Assembly (NCBI RefSeq): GCF_000749845.1
Contig: NZ_JQHM01000001.1
Span: forward strand, 1,302,001-1,366,000
Length of the DNA: 64,000 bases
Source of the DNA: Pectobacterium betavasculorum
GTDB lineage: Bacteria; Pseudomonadota; Gammaproteobacteria; Enterobacterales; Enterobacteriaceae
Direction: 5' to 3'
The position numbers and the translations under genes were made by a program. Position 1 is the stretch's first letter. Each line of letters opens with the position of its first letter. This document shows, one piece after another, positions 17,197 through 26,412 of this stretch. The notes beneath the pieces are model-generated. The model searched no databases and was not told the origin of the DNA. It worked only from the letters and a program-made list of their open reading frames with translations.

Positions 17197-20100
17197 GTGA
17201 ATAAGAACCTCTATCGCATCATTTTCAACAAGGCTCGCGGCCTGTTAGTGGTGGTTTCCGAAATCAACCGCGGCCAGGGTAAAAGCGGCGCAAACGGCGT
17301 CGGCCATACGCTGAGCCAGCTGATTGGCCGTATGAAGCCCACCGCCTTCCTGACCATGACCGCACTCGGCCTGGTCACGCTCGCGCCACAGGCGCTGGCG
17401 GCCGGAATTGTCGCCGACAAGAGCGCCCCGGGCGGCCAGCAGCCGAATGTAATGCAGAGCGCCAACGGCACGCCGCAGGTCAATATCCAGACGCCGAGCG
17501 CCGGTGGTGTTTCGCATAACAAATACACCCAGTTTGACGTCGATAACAAAGGTGCGATTCTTAATAACTCGCACAAACAGGTACAGACCCAGCAGGGCGG
17601 CTGGGTGGCAGGTAACCCATGGCTGGCGAAAGGCGAAGCCAAAATTATTCTTAACGAGGTCAACTCGCGCGACCCGAGCAAGCTGAACGGCTATGTCGAA
17701 GTGGCAGGCCGTAAGGCGCAGGTGGTCATCGCCAACCCGGCGGGCATCAGCTGCGACGGCTGTGGCTTTATTAACGCCAACCGCGCCACGCTGACCACCG
17801 GCACACCGCAGATGACCAACGGTGAACTGCGCGGTTACCGCGTGGGCAAGGGTGAAATAGTGGTGGAAGGCGCTGGTATGGACAGCAGCCGTCAGGATTA
17901 CACCGACCTTATTGCCCGCACCGTGAAGGTCAATGCCGGTATCTGGGCGAAAGATGTGACCGTCACCACCGGTAAAAACGAGGTGGCCGCCGATAACCGC
18001 ACGGCCACAGCCAGCGGCGTAGCGGACAGCGACGTCAAGCCGACGCTGGCGATCGACGTAGCCCAGTTGGGCGGCATGTATGCCGGTAAAATCCGTCTGG
18101 TGGCGACCGAACAAGGGGTCGGCGTCAGCAACAAAGGGATTCTTGCCAGTCAGGCGGGTGACATCACCATTAACGCCAATGGCGATATCGTCAACAGCGG
18201 TACGGTCAATGCCGGTCAGGATCTGCTGCTGGGCGGTAAAAAGGTTGACAACAGCGGCACCCTGTTTGCCCAGCGCGATCAGAGCACTACCGCCAGCGGC
18301 GAGGTGACCAACAGCGGCCTTATCGCCGCCAAAGGCAACACCAGTGTGCGCAGCGCCAGCATCCGCAACAGCAAAGGCGCGGCCATTGCCGCCGGGATGA
18401 AAACCGATGGCACCCTGGCCGACAGCGGCAATCTGACACTCGCCAGCAACGGTAAACTGACCAGCCGGGGTCAGGCGCTGGCCGGTGGCGATCTGAACGC
18501 CAGCGCCAGCCAGATTGATCTCAGCGGCAGCGATACCGCCGCGCATCACGCCACTCTGACCAGCAGCAGCGATATCATCACCGACGACGCGCAACTGCTG
18601 GCGAGCGGCGATTTGAAACTCTCCGCCGCCGGTAAACTCAGCAACGATCGCGGCGTGATTAACGCCAATGCGCTGCGGGCAAGCATGCCGGTTATCAGTA
18701 ACCGCGGTGGTCAGTTACTGCAAAGCGGCGACAGCGATCTGCAACTCAGCATTCACAGCATTGATAACCAGAATGGCCGCATCGCCGCCAATGCCAAAAA
18801 ATTCAGCGTACAGAGCGCCAGCCTGAATAACCAGGGCGGCACCATTATGGCGGCCGGTTCCGGCTCGCTGGATGTTGCGGCCAGCAGTGAACTGAATAAC
18901 CAGAACGGTACGCTGGCCGCCGCCAGCGATCTGGCGATCGCCACGCCGGTGCTGAATAACAACCGGGGACAGATCTCCGCCAATAAGCAGTTGACGCTCG
19001 ATCAGCACAACAGCAGTGCCCTCGCCCGCACCGCAGCCACCCGCAGCGATCTGCGTATCAGCAATGAAGGTGGCCGTCTGGTGGCAGGTCAGCAGTTGAC
19101 CTTCCGCGGCCGCGAGATTAATGGCAGCGGTGACATTCTGTCGCTTGGCGATATGGATCTCAGCTTCGCCGACGGCTTCAGCAACACCGGCAAAACACTC
19201 GCGAATGGCGATCTGACGCTGAATATTAACAACAGCCTGATCAACACGGCACTGCTTGGCGCAGGCGGTAAGCTGAATGTGCAGGCCAGCAACATCAACA
19301 ACCAGACCACAGGCGAACTGAGTTCCCAGCAGACCACGCTGAACGCCAGCGATACGCTGAGCAACCGTGGCCTGATCGACGGCGTGCTGACCCGCATCAA
19401 CGCCAGCACCGTGAATAATATCGGCACCGGCCGTATTTATGGCGACGGCCTGGCGTTCAGCGCAGCGACGCTGAATAACCTGGCGGAAAATAACAGCAGC
19501 GCCACCATCGCGGCGCGTCAGCGTCTGGATCTGGGCATTGGTACACTGAATAACCGCGACCACTCCCTGATCTACAGCGATGGTGATATGGCCATCGGCG
19601 GCGCGCTGGATGCGGACGCGCTGGCGACCGGCAAGACAGGCGAAATTAACAACCACAGCTCGACTATCGAATCTGTGGGCAATATGGCGCTGAGCTTCAC
19701 CGCACTGAACAATATCAATGACAACTTCGCCACCAGTATGGTGCAGTTGTCCCAGCAGCAGAAAGATGAGTATATGGTGGTGGACCTAAATAATGGCGTC
19801 CACTACAGCCCTAACGACTACAACATCAGCTTCTACAAAGATGAAGTGCGCCATATCTGTATCCAAGGCGTGGTGTGTGGTCGCGACCATTACTATCAGT
19901 ACAGCTATACCGAGACCATCAGCGAAGAGCAGATCGCCCAGAGCGACCCGGCGAAAATCATCGCGGGCGGTCAGATTTCGCTCTCCGGCGATAAGCTGCT
20001 GAACGACAAGAGCCAGATTATTGCCGGTGGCACCCTACTGACGGCAGTGAAGGAACTGGTGAATACCGAAGTCACTGGCCAGAAGCTGACGGAAAAAGTG

Positions 20101-23100
20101 GGCCAGGTCATCGAATGGGACCGTATTCATAAGAAAGGTACCGACAGCCAGAAAGCCAGAGCCTCCGCCTATACACCGCCAACGGAAATCCAGTCCATCA
20201 GCCTCAGTCCGAGCGTGATGAAGGAGAATACCCTGGCAACCAGCAGCGCACCATCGCTGGCTGAGTATGCTGCGCAGCGCGTGGAAGTGGCCGGACAGAA
20301 CACTGATGTCATCCGTTCGATGACGCCGGATGCTTCCCTGCCAACCGGCAGCCTGTTCACCACCCTGCCGGATGCCACCAGCAGCTATCTGATCGAAACC
20401 GATCCGCGCTTCACCAATCAGAGAACCTGGCTGAGCTCCGACTATATGCTGAGCCAGTTGCAGACCGACCCGTCGATCACGCAAAAACGCCTCGGCGATG
20501 GTTTCTATGAGCAACGTCTGGTGCGCGAGCAGATTGTTGAGCTGGTCGGCCAGCGCTATCTCGCCGACTATAACAGCGATGAAGAGCAGTATAAGGGCCT
20601 GATGGAATCTGGCGTCAGCTTCGCGAAGAAATTCAACCTGGTGCCTGGCGTGGCGCTCACCGCAGAGCAGATGAAACAGATCACCCAGGATATGGTGTGG
20701 CTGGTGGCGCAGGATGTGAAGATGCCGGATGGCACTACCCAGAACGTGCTGGTACCGCAGGTGTATGCACAGGTGCAGCAAGGCGATATGGACGGCAGCG
20801 GCGCGTTGCTGGCCGGTAAGAACGTCAGCATTGGCGTCAGCGGCGGCATGCTGAACAGCGGGCGTATCAGCGCTACACAGCTGGTCAGCGTTTCCGGCGA
20901 CGATATCGTTAACGTCGGCGGCATCATCGCCGGTAAATCCGTGTCGCTGCAAGCGACCAACGATATCACTAACACCGGCGGCACGGTGCGTGCCACCGAT
21001 ACCCTGCTGGCGCAAGCCGGACGTGATATCACCGTTGCCAGCGAGACCAACCACGCGGAAAGTCAGAACGGCAGTAACCGTTTCAGCCGCGACAATATCG
21101 ACCGTGTGGCAGGCATGTATGTGCAGGGTGACGATGGCAAACTGTTGCTACAGGCAGGCCGTGATGTCGATCTTCAGGCCGCGCAGGTGGTCAGCTCCGG
21201 TGAAAACAGCCAGACGCAGATCGCTGCTAACCGCGATATCACTATGACCACCGTCACCACCGGCAGCCACGACAACGTGGTGTGGGATAAAGATAACCAC
21301 GTCACGCAGACGCTGACTCAGGTACAGGGCACTGACGTCACCAGCGACGGCAATATCTCGCTGAATGCCGACAATAATATTAACGCTCAGGCGGCGAAAC
21401 TGAATGCCGATCGGCAGCTTTCGCTGACCGCCACCAATGATATCAACCTCGGCAGCGCCGGCAGCCAGGAATATCTGGATATGAACTCCAAAGTAAAAGG
21501 TTCCGGCTTCCTGTCGAAACGCACCACTACCACCCGCGCCGGCTACGATGCCACGCTGGCGAACGGCAGCAGTCTGGGCGGGGAGAATATCTCCGTCACT
21601 GCGGGTAACAACCTGAATATCACCGGCAGCGATGTGGCGGCGGATCAGGATCTGGCACTGCGTACCGGTAACGACCTCAACGTCACGGCCGCAGAAGAAA
21701 GCCGCGACAGCTGGTCGATGAAGAAAACCACCAAGTCGGGCCTGATGAGCAGCGGCGGCATTGGCTTCTTTGTTGGCTCGATCAAAGAGAGTTCGACCTC
21801 TGATACTGCGGCGCTGACCCACAACAACAGCACACTGGGCAGCGTCAATGGCGATACCAGTCTGGTGGCGGGCAATAATATCGCCGTGCAGGGCTCCGAT
21901 GTGATCGCCGGTAACGACATCAATATGGTGGCGAACAATATCACCATTGATGCCGCGAATAACCAGAGTACAACGGATACCACCTATGAACGCAAACAGG
22001 CGGGTCTGACGCTGGCGCTGTCCGGCGCGATCGGCAGTGCGCTGAACACCGCCTACACCAGCGCGAAAGCCGCCGATGAACAGCAAGATGGCCGTATGGC
22101 GTCACTGCAAAAGCTGAAAACGGGTCTGGCGGGCGTACAGGCCGCCCAGGCCGCGGTGCTGGCTTCGCAGAATACCGCGGATCAGAACGCCATTGGCGTC
22201 AGCCTGTCGCTGAGCACCTCGAAGTCGAAGAGCGAGAGCCATAGCGAAGAAGTCAGCGCCTCGGGCAGCACCGTGCAGGCGGGCAACAATATCAACCTGG
22301 TGGCGACCGGTTCAGAGAATGGCGACGATGGCGATCTGACGATTGGCGGCAGCCAGTTGAAAGCGGGCAACGATGTGCTGCTGTCGGCGAACCGCGATAT
22401 CAACCTGCTGTCGGCGCAGAATACCCAACAGCAGACCGGTAAAAACAGCAGCAGCGGCGGCGGCGTAGGCGTCAGCATCGGCGCTGGTCAGGGCGGCGCG
22501 GGGATCAGTGTGTTTGCTAACGCCAGTAAAGGTTCCGGTAACGAAAATGGCGATGGTCTGACCCACACCGAAACGACTGTCGATGCCGGGAATAAGCTGA
22601 CGGTTAACAGCGGACGTGACACCACCTTGCGCGGCGCACAGCTGAGTGCCGATCAGGTGGTGGCGAATGTCGGACGTGACCTGACGTTGCAGAGCGAACA
22701 GGACGTCAATAACTATGACTCGAAGCAGAAGAACAGCTCGGCTGGCGCCAGCTTTACCTTTGGCAGCATGACCGGTAGCGTCAGCGCCAGCGTGGCGAAA
22801 GATAAGATCCACAGCACCTATAACAGTGTGCAGGAGCAGACCGGTATCTTCGCCGGTGACGGCGGTTTCGATATCACCGTCGGCAACCACACGCAGTTGG
22901 ATGGCGCAGTGATTGGCAGCACCGCCAGCGAAGATAAAAACCGCCTCGATACCGGCACGCTGGGCTTCAGTAATATCGACAATAGCGCCGAGTTTGAAGT
23001 ATCGCACAGCAGCGTCGGCATCAGCACTGGCGGTCTGGGCGCGCAGGATTTGCTGAAAAATGCCGTACAGAATCTGGCGGCTAATGGTCTGGGTGCGGGT

Positions 23101-24651
23101 GGCAGCGATGGGAATGCCTCCGGCACCACCTATTCCGCCGTTTCTCCGTCATCGCTGATTATCCGTGACCAGGCGAACCAGCAGCAGGATGTCAGCGAGC
23201 TGAGCCGCGATGTTGAGCATGCGAATCAAAGCATCAGCCCAATCTTTGATAAGGCGAAGGAACAGCAGCGTCTGAGCCAGTTGCGGTTGATTGGCGACGT
23301 GGTTAATCAGGGCGTGGATATCACCCTTACCCAAGGGCAGATCATGGCGAACAGTGCCGGGATCGAAGCTGCGGGTGAGTGGGATGAGGCGAAAGAGACG
23401 CGCAAAGAGTACTGGGACCGCGTGCAGAATACTGCGGCTTATAAAGATATCAGCGAGCAGTATAAGGCAGGTGGCGACCTGGAAAAAGGTATCCGCGCAG
23501 CGGCAGCCGCCATTACCGCACTAGCGGGTGGCGATCCGCTGAAAGCGCTGGCTCAGGGCGCTGCGCCTTACATGGCAGGCGTGGTTAAAGACATGACTGT
23601 CGGGTTTGATGAAAATCCTACAGCCGGGCAAATCGCAGCGAACGCGATTGGCCACGCAGTGCTGGGTGGCGTGATCGCTGAACTATCCGGTGGTAATGCC
23701 ACTGCCGGCGCAGTTGGCGCAGCAGCCGGCGAGCTTGCAGCGCGCGCAATCAAAGACTATCTCTACCCGGATACCGCAACTGCTGATTTGGCCGATAGTG
23801 ATAAGAGTAAGATCAGTAACCTGGCATCGCTGGCGGCGATGCTGGCGGGCGGCGTAGCAAGCGACTCTTCTGCTGGTGCGGTGAATGGTCATGATGCTGG
23901 CAAAAATGCAGTGGATAATAACTATCTGACCGTGAAGCAGATCGATGACTGGGTCGCTGAAGTCAAATCCTGCCAGGCTAAGGGCGGCGATTGCGGCCCT
24001 ATTATGAAGAAATATCAGCAACTCAGCATCGTACAGCAGGAGCAGCTGATGAGCGACTGCGCTAACGATCCAGATAATTGTCAGGCTAAATATGGTAGTG
24101 TTCTTGCCAATAGTCTGGCCGTTAAGCAGGCAATTGACCGGGCAATGGGCGAAGACCTTCCCTGGAGTATGAGTTATGATTTATCTGTTCTATGGATGCA
24201 TCAGATCGATGCCGATGGTGTCGTTTCCAGTAACTTCGTATCGGAAAATCTGCGAGCTAAATATGGTCTGGATCAGATACAGGCTGACCTGATTGCAAGT
24301 GCCGCACTGGGTGCGATTACTGGCGTAGGTAAAGCAAAGTACCAGCCAAATAAGGGTGCTGTTGGTAATATGGGAGAATTTTTCAAACAGTCAGGCTTTG
24401 GCAGCCAGATGAAAACTAGCTCGCAAAAAACCAACCAAATATTTCAGGGACAAAGTGTTTATCAGGCGAAAGGGACTGTCGGCGACCATATTGCTAAAGG
24501 TGACAAGTACTACCTTGATGGCCTCCACAAAGATCATATTGAAGTTTTTGACAGCAAAGGGAAAGTCAAAGCAGTTCTGAACCTGGATGGCTCTTACAAC
24601 GATTCGAAAACAGCTAGTGCGATTAAAGAAGGACGGAGGCTGCCTAAATGA
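17197..24651 (+). CDS. cdiA: Contact-dependent inhibition effector, CdiA/HecA type
   Basis: A 2484-residue TpsA exoprotein. It opens with an extended signal peptide (MNKNLYRIIFNKARGLLVVV, cleavage near ALAA at 68). The TPS domain to about 320 includes NPAGISCDGCGF, followed by FHA-1 beta-helix repeats. A non-repetitive stretch at about 845-1190 probably binds the receptor. FHA-2 repeats run to about 1990, and a pre-toxin domain ends in VDNNYL at 2239-2244, a variant of the VENN motif. The last 246 residues are the variable CT: an entry-like region with paired cysteines and a short toxin with YYLDGLHKDHIEVFD and C-terminal RRLPK. The start is GTG. At 2484 residues it is shorter than many CdiA proteins. 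It overlaps cdiI by 4 bp. Confidence 0.92.
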   Translation: MNKNLYRIIFNKARGLLVVVSEINRGQGKSGANGVGHTLSQLIGRMKPTAFLTMTALGLVTLAPQALAAGIVADKSAPGGQQPNVMQSANGTPQVNIQTPSAGGVSHNKYTQFDVDNKGAILNNSHKQVQTQQGGWVAGNPWLAKGEAKIILNEVNSRDPSKLNGYVEVAGRKAQVVIANPAGISCDGCGFINANRATLTTGTPQMTNGELRGYRVGKGEIVVEGAGMDSSRQDYTDLIARTVKVNAGIWAKDVTVTTGKNEVAADNRTATASGVADSDVKPTLAIDVAQLGGMYAGKIRLVATEQGVGVSNKGILASQAGDITINANGDIVNSGTVNAGQDLLLGGKKVDNSGTLFAQRDQSTTASGEVTNSGLIAAKGNTSVRSASIRNSKGAAIAAGMKTDGTLADSGNLTLASNGKLTSRGQALAGGDLNASASQIDLSGSDTAAHHATLTSSSDIITDDAQLLASGDLKLSAAGKLSNDRGVINANALRASMPVISNRGGQLLQSGDSDLQLSIHSIDNQNGRIAANAKKFSVQSASLNNQGGTIMAAGSGSLDVAASSELNNQNGTLAAASDLAIATPVLNNNRGQISANKQLTLDQHNSSALARTAATRSDLRISNEGGRLVAGQQLTFRGREINGSGDILSLGDMDLSFADGFSNTGKTLANGDLTLNINNSLINTALLGAGGKLNVQASNINNQTTGELSSQQTTLNASDTLSNRGLIDGVLTRINASTVNNIGTGRIYGDGLAFSAATLNNLAENNSSATIAARQRLDLGIGTLNNRDHSLIYSDGDMAIGGALDADALATGKTGEINNHSSTIESVGNMALSFTALNNINDNFATSMVQLSQQQKDEYMVVDLNNGVHYSPNDYNISFYKDEVRHICIQGVVCGRDHYYQYSYTETISEEQIAQSDPAKIIAGGQISLSGDKLLNDKSQIIAGGTLLTAVKELVNTEVTGQKLTEKVGQVIEWDRIHKKGTDSQKARASAYTPPTEIQSISLSPSVMKENTLATSSAPSLAEYAAQRVEVAGQNTDVIRSMTPDASLPTGSLFTTLPDATSSYLIETDPRFTNQRTWLSSDYMLSQLQTDPSITQKRLGDGFYEQRLVREQIVELVGQRYLADYNSDEEQYKGLMESGVSFAKKFNLVPGVALTAEQMKQITQDMVWLVAQDVKMPDGTTQNVLVPQVYAQVQQGDMDGSGALLAGKNVSIGVSGGMLNSGRISATQLVSVSGDDIVNVGGIIAGKSVSLQATNDITNTGGTVRATDTLLAQAGRDITVASETNHAESQNGSNRFSRDNIDRVAGMYVQGDDGKLLLQAGRDVDLQAAQVVSSGENSQTQIAANRDITMTTVTTGSHDNVVWDKDNHVTQTLTQVQGTDVTSDGNISLNADNNINAQAAKLNADRQLSLTATNDINLGSAGSQEYLDMNSKVKGSGFLSKRTTTTRAGYDATLANGSSLGGENISVTAGNNLNITGSDVAADQDLALRTGNDLNVTAAEESRDSWSMKKTTKSGLMSSGGIGFFVGSIKESSTSDTAALTHNNSTLGSVNGDTSLVAGNNIAVQGSDVIAGNDINMVANNITIDAANNQSTTDTTYERKQAGLTLALSGAIGSALNTAYTSAKAADEQQDGRMASLQKLKTGLAGVQAAQAAVLASQNTADQNAIGVSLSLSTSKSKSESHSEEVSASGSTVQAGNNINLVATGSENGDDGDLTIGGSQLKAGNDVLLSANRDINLLSAQNTQQQTGKNSSSGGGVGVSIGAGQGGAGISVFANASKGSGNENGDGLTHTETTVDAGNKLTVNSGRDTTLRGAQLSADQVVANVGRDLTLQSEQDVNNYDSKQKNSSAGASFTFGSMTGSVSASVAKDKIHSTYNSVQEQTGIFAGDGGFDITVGNHTQLDGAVIGSTASEDKNRLDTGTLGFSNIDNSAEFEVSHSSVGISTGGLGAQDLLKNAVQNLAANGLGAGGSDGNASGTTYSAVSPSSLIIRDQANQQQDVSELSRDVEHANQSISPIFDKAKEQQRLSQLRLIGDVVNQGVDITLTQGQIMANSAGIEAAGEWDEAKETRKEYWDRVQNTAAYKDISEQYKAGGDLEKGIRAAAAAITALAGGDPLKALAQGAAPYMAGVVKDMTVGFDENPTAGQIAANAIGHAVLGGVIAELSGGNATAGAVGAAAGELAARAIKDYLYPDTATADLADSDKSKISNLASLAAMLAGGVASDSSAGAVNGHDAGKNAVDNNYLTVKQIDDWVAEVKSCQAKGGDCGPIMKKYQQLSIVQQEQLMSDCANDPDNCQAKYGSVLANSLAVKQAIDRAMGEDLPWSMSYDLSVLWMHQIDADGVVSSNFVSENLRAKYGLDQIQADLIASAALGAITGVGKAKYQPNKGAVGNMGEFFKQSGFGSQMKTSSQKTNQIFQGQSVYQAKGTVGDHIAKGDKYYLDGLHKDHIEVFDSKGKVKAVLNLDGSYNDSKTASAIKEGRRLPK

Positions 24652-25013
24652 TAAATGATCTCTTTTTTGAGTTAATGAAGAACAACTTCATTGCAGTATT
24701 GAAGAAAAAAAACACATCTTCTATCGAAATAGATGACCTGTCGATTGACTACAATGGGCAACTGAATGAACAATTCCTGAATCAATTAAATTTTCTGAAA
24801 GTTCATACTGACTTACTACAAAAAGCCAGTGCTGAACATGATGAACTGGCAATGCAATCAGCTTTACTGAAGTTAAGGAGTCACGCAATGACTCTCTCAA
24901 GTTTCTTCGAGGCCATAGCTGAAGATAGTGAGGCGTTATTGAAAATGAATAGCTGGCCTGAGATCCCTGAAGGTTATCAATTACCAGCGCATTATGGTTT
25001 ACCGGGGAAATAA
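24648..25013 (+). CDS. cdiI: Predicted immunity protein CdiI
   Basis: A 121-residue protein with no signal peptide or membrane segment. It is acidic and predicted from its sequence to be mostly helical. The ATG overlaps the cdiA stop (ATGA), with GGACGGAGG upstream, so translation is coupled to cdiA. That position, the size and the lack of a recognised domain mark it as the cognate immunity protein that blocks the CdiA-CT toxin in the producer's cytoplasm. The codons are visibly more AT-rich than in cdiA upstream of VDNNYL, as expected for an exchangeable toxin-immunity module. It does not look like the colicin E3 immunity protein. Confidence 0.8.
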   Translation: MINDLFFELMKNNFIAVLKKKNTSSIEIDDLSIDYNGQLNEQFLNQLNFLKVHTDLLQKASAEHDELAMQSALLKLRSHAMTLSSFFEAIAEDSEALLKMNSWPEIPEGYQLPAHYGLPGK

Positions 25014-25074
25014 TACCTAAAACCGCTAAGATGTTATAATAAGGCAAGGACGCCTTGTTTATAAGGAACATAAA

Positions 25075-25629
25075 GTGAAAAATATCTTAAAATTTAAACT
25101 TGCTATTCTTGCATCTTTGAGTTCCGCCTGTTCCATAATGCCAAATAATGATTTTTTTGTCCCCGCCTCTCAAGACGCTAATTCAGCATGGGTACGTATC
25201 GTAGATAATACCGAACAGACAAGTATCTATCAGACATTAAACGGCAAACGCACTGGCGGTCTTATTCGCGCCAGTGAATGGGTTTTACAAAACACCCAGG
25301 ATCGCGGAATGCCAAAAGTCGCTGGAGAAAAATACAGTATCGATTACTACGAGACACCTGTTGTACCGGGGGTGGAAACGGCCATCGAAAATGTCTATGT
25401 CGAAAGTAAATATACCTGCCTGATTACCACCCGCTTTATCCCGGAGAAAGGCAAAAAATATGAATTTCGGCTGGAGAGCGATACGCTACGTTACCAGTGC
25501 CGTGCGATTGCCAGCGAAATCGTGCAGGACAGTAATGGTCAGTGGAAGCTAATCCCTCTGCAAAATGTGCGCTATAGTGCGAAAGAAGGCAACGGCTGGC
25601 ATCCGATGCACAGTGGGATAGGATCATAG
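25075..25629 (+). CDS. Predicted lipoprotein of unknown function
   Basis: A 184-residue protein starting at GTG with AAGGA upstream. The N-terminus MKNILKFKLAILASLSSACS is a lipoprotein signal with the cysteine at about residue 19. The mature part has segments such as WVRIVDNTEQTSIYQ and YVESKYTCLITTRFIPEKGK, which suggest a small beta-rich domain. Two cysteines in the second half (CLIT and YQCRAIAS) could pair. I do not recognise the family. It lies 61 bp after cdiI on the same strand, so it may be co-transcribed, but no known cdi locus requires it. A long stem-loop follows. Confidence 0.75.
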   Translation: MKNILKFKLAILASLSSACSIMPNNDFFVPASQDANSAWVRIVDNTEQTSIYQTLNGKRTGGLIRASEWVLQNTQDRGMPKVAGEKYSIDYYETPVVPGVETAIENVYVESKYTCLITTRFIPEKGKKYEFRLESDTLRYQCRAIASEIVQDSNGQWKLIPLQNVRYSAKEGNGWHPMHSGIGS

Positions 25630-25652
25630 AGATTGCAGCGAAAAAGCAGCGC

Positions 25653-25695
25653 GACATTATCCACTCTCGACTCAAGTCGTACGGTGGATAATGTC
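25653..25695. terminator. Long stem-loop between the lipoprotein gene and pspC
   Basis: A perfect 12-bp stem GACATTATCCAC / GTGGATAATGTC, with an inner CGACT / AGTCG stem in the loop. On the minus strand CTTTTT follows after seven bases, so it may end pspABC transcription, and it can also shield the plus-strand transcript end. Confidence 0.6.
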
Positions 25696-25721
25696 AGCGA
25701 AAGAGTATAACCGATGACAAA

Positions 25722-26087
25722 TTACAGGTGACGAAAGCGGTTCTGAACGCCAAACGTATCCGAGGTGACATAGCGCTCAATGTTACGCAGGCGCTGTTCG
25801 CTGGCCTGCAATGTCGCATCTGCCTCATTCAGCAATTGGCTGGGCGTCCGGGCCGTTTTTTCATCCTCAAATCCCATTCCCGCCGGAGCCGGATCGAGCA
25901 TAAAGGTCAGAATGATGTAAGCCACAATCGTGAAAAAGAACAGGCCGAAAAACATCGACAGCACCACGATTATCCGCAGGAGTTTCACCGGCACGTCAAA
26001 ATAACGCGCTAAACCAGCACAAACCCCTTTCAGCATGCCTTCTTCCGGTATGCGATATAACGTTTTACCTGACCACGTATTTTTCAT
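25722..26087 (-). CDS. pspC: Phage shock protein C
   Basis: A 121-residue inner-membrane protein that senses envelope stress and, with PspB, draws PspA away from PspF. It has the PspC domain at the N-terminus (LYRIPEEGMLKGVCAGLARY) and one or two hydrophobic segments (IIVVLSMFFGLFFFTIVAYI). A short charged C-terminal helix follows. It overlaps pspB by one base. No pspD or pspE follows, unlike E. coli; the lipoprotein gene lies there on the opposite strand. Confidence 0.95.
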   Translation of the reverse strand: MKNTWSGKTLYRIPEEGMLKGVCAGLARYFDVPVKLLRIIVVLSMFFGLFFFTIVAYIILTFMLDPAPAGMGFEDEKTARTPSQLLNEADATLQASEQRLRNIERYVTSDTFGVQNRFRHL

Positions 26088-26311
26088 TACGATTTTCTCC
26101 AGTCCGGGTGTTCTGCATCCAGAATGTCTTCCAGCGCCCTGATACGCTCACGCATACGGCTGGACTCTTCCGTTAAGCGTGTCAGACGTTGCATATCGTT
26201 TTGTCCCAGTTGAGCACTGTTTTTACGCTGACTGTAATGTAGCCAAAGCCATATCGGTGCCACAAACAACATAAAAATGGTCAGCGGAATGGCAAGAAAC
26301 AACGCACTCAT
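26087..26311 (-). CDS. pspB: Phage shock protein B
   Basis: A 74-residue protein with one N-terminal membrane helix (FLAIPLTIFMLFVAPIWLWL) and a charged helical C-terminus with a leucine-zipper-like spacing (RLTEESSRMRERIRALEDIL). It works with PspC to relay membrane stress to PspA. A clear AAGGAG precedes the ATG. A 101-bp gap without a gene separates it from pspA. Confidence 0.95.
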   Translation of the reverse strand: MSALFLAIPLTIFMLFVAPIWLWLHYSQRKNSAQLGQNDMQRLTRLTEESSRMRERIRALEDILDAEHPDWRKS

Positions 26312-26412
26312 TGTATCTCCTTAGTATTATTTACACGCCTCAAAGAGCACGAGGGCTAAGCGTTGGCTGCCATTTTGCAACGACAGCCCGCCCAATAGCG
26401 TTTACGCTTTAA

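Noticed and set aside
17245-18594. 449-codon antisense frame inside cdiA
   Set aside because: It mirrors the regular codon use of the FHA repeats; the plus strand encodes a complete, recognisable TpsA.
17197-24651. RTX toxin as the target of the HlyC-like enzyme
   Set aside because: The large protein has no GGxGxD repeats; it is a TpsA protein with FHA repeats.
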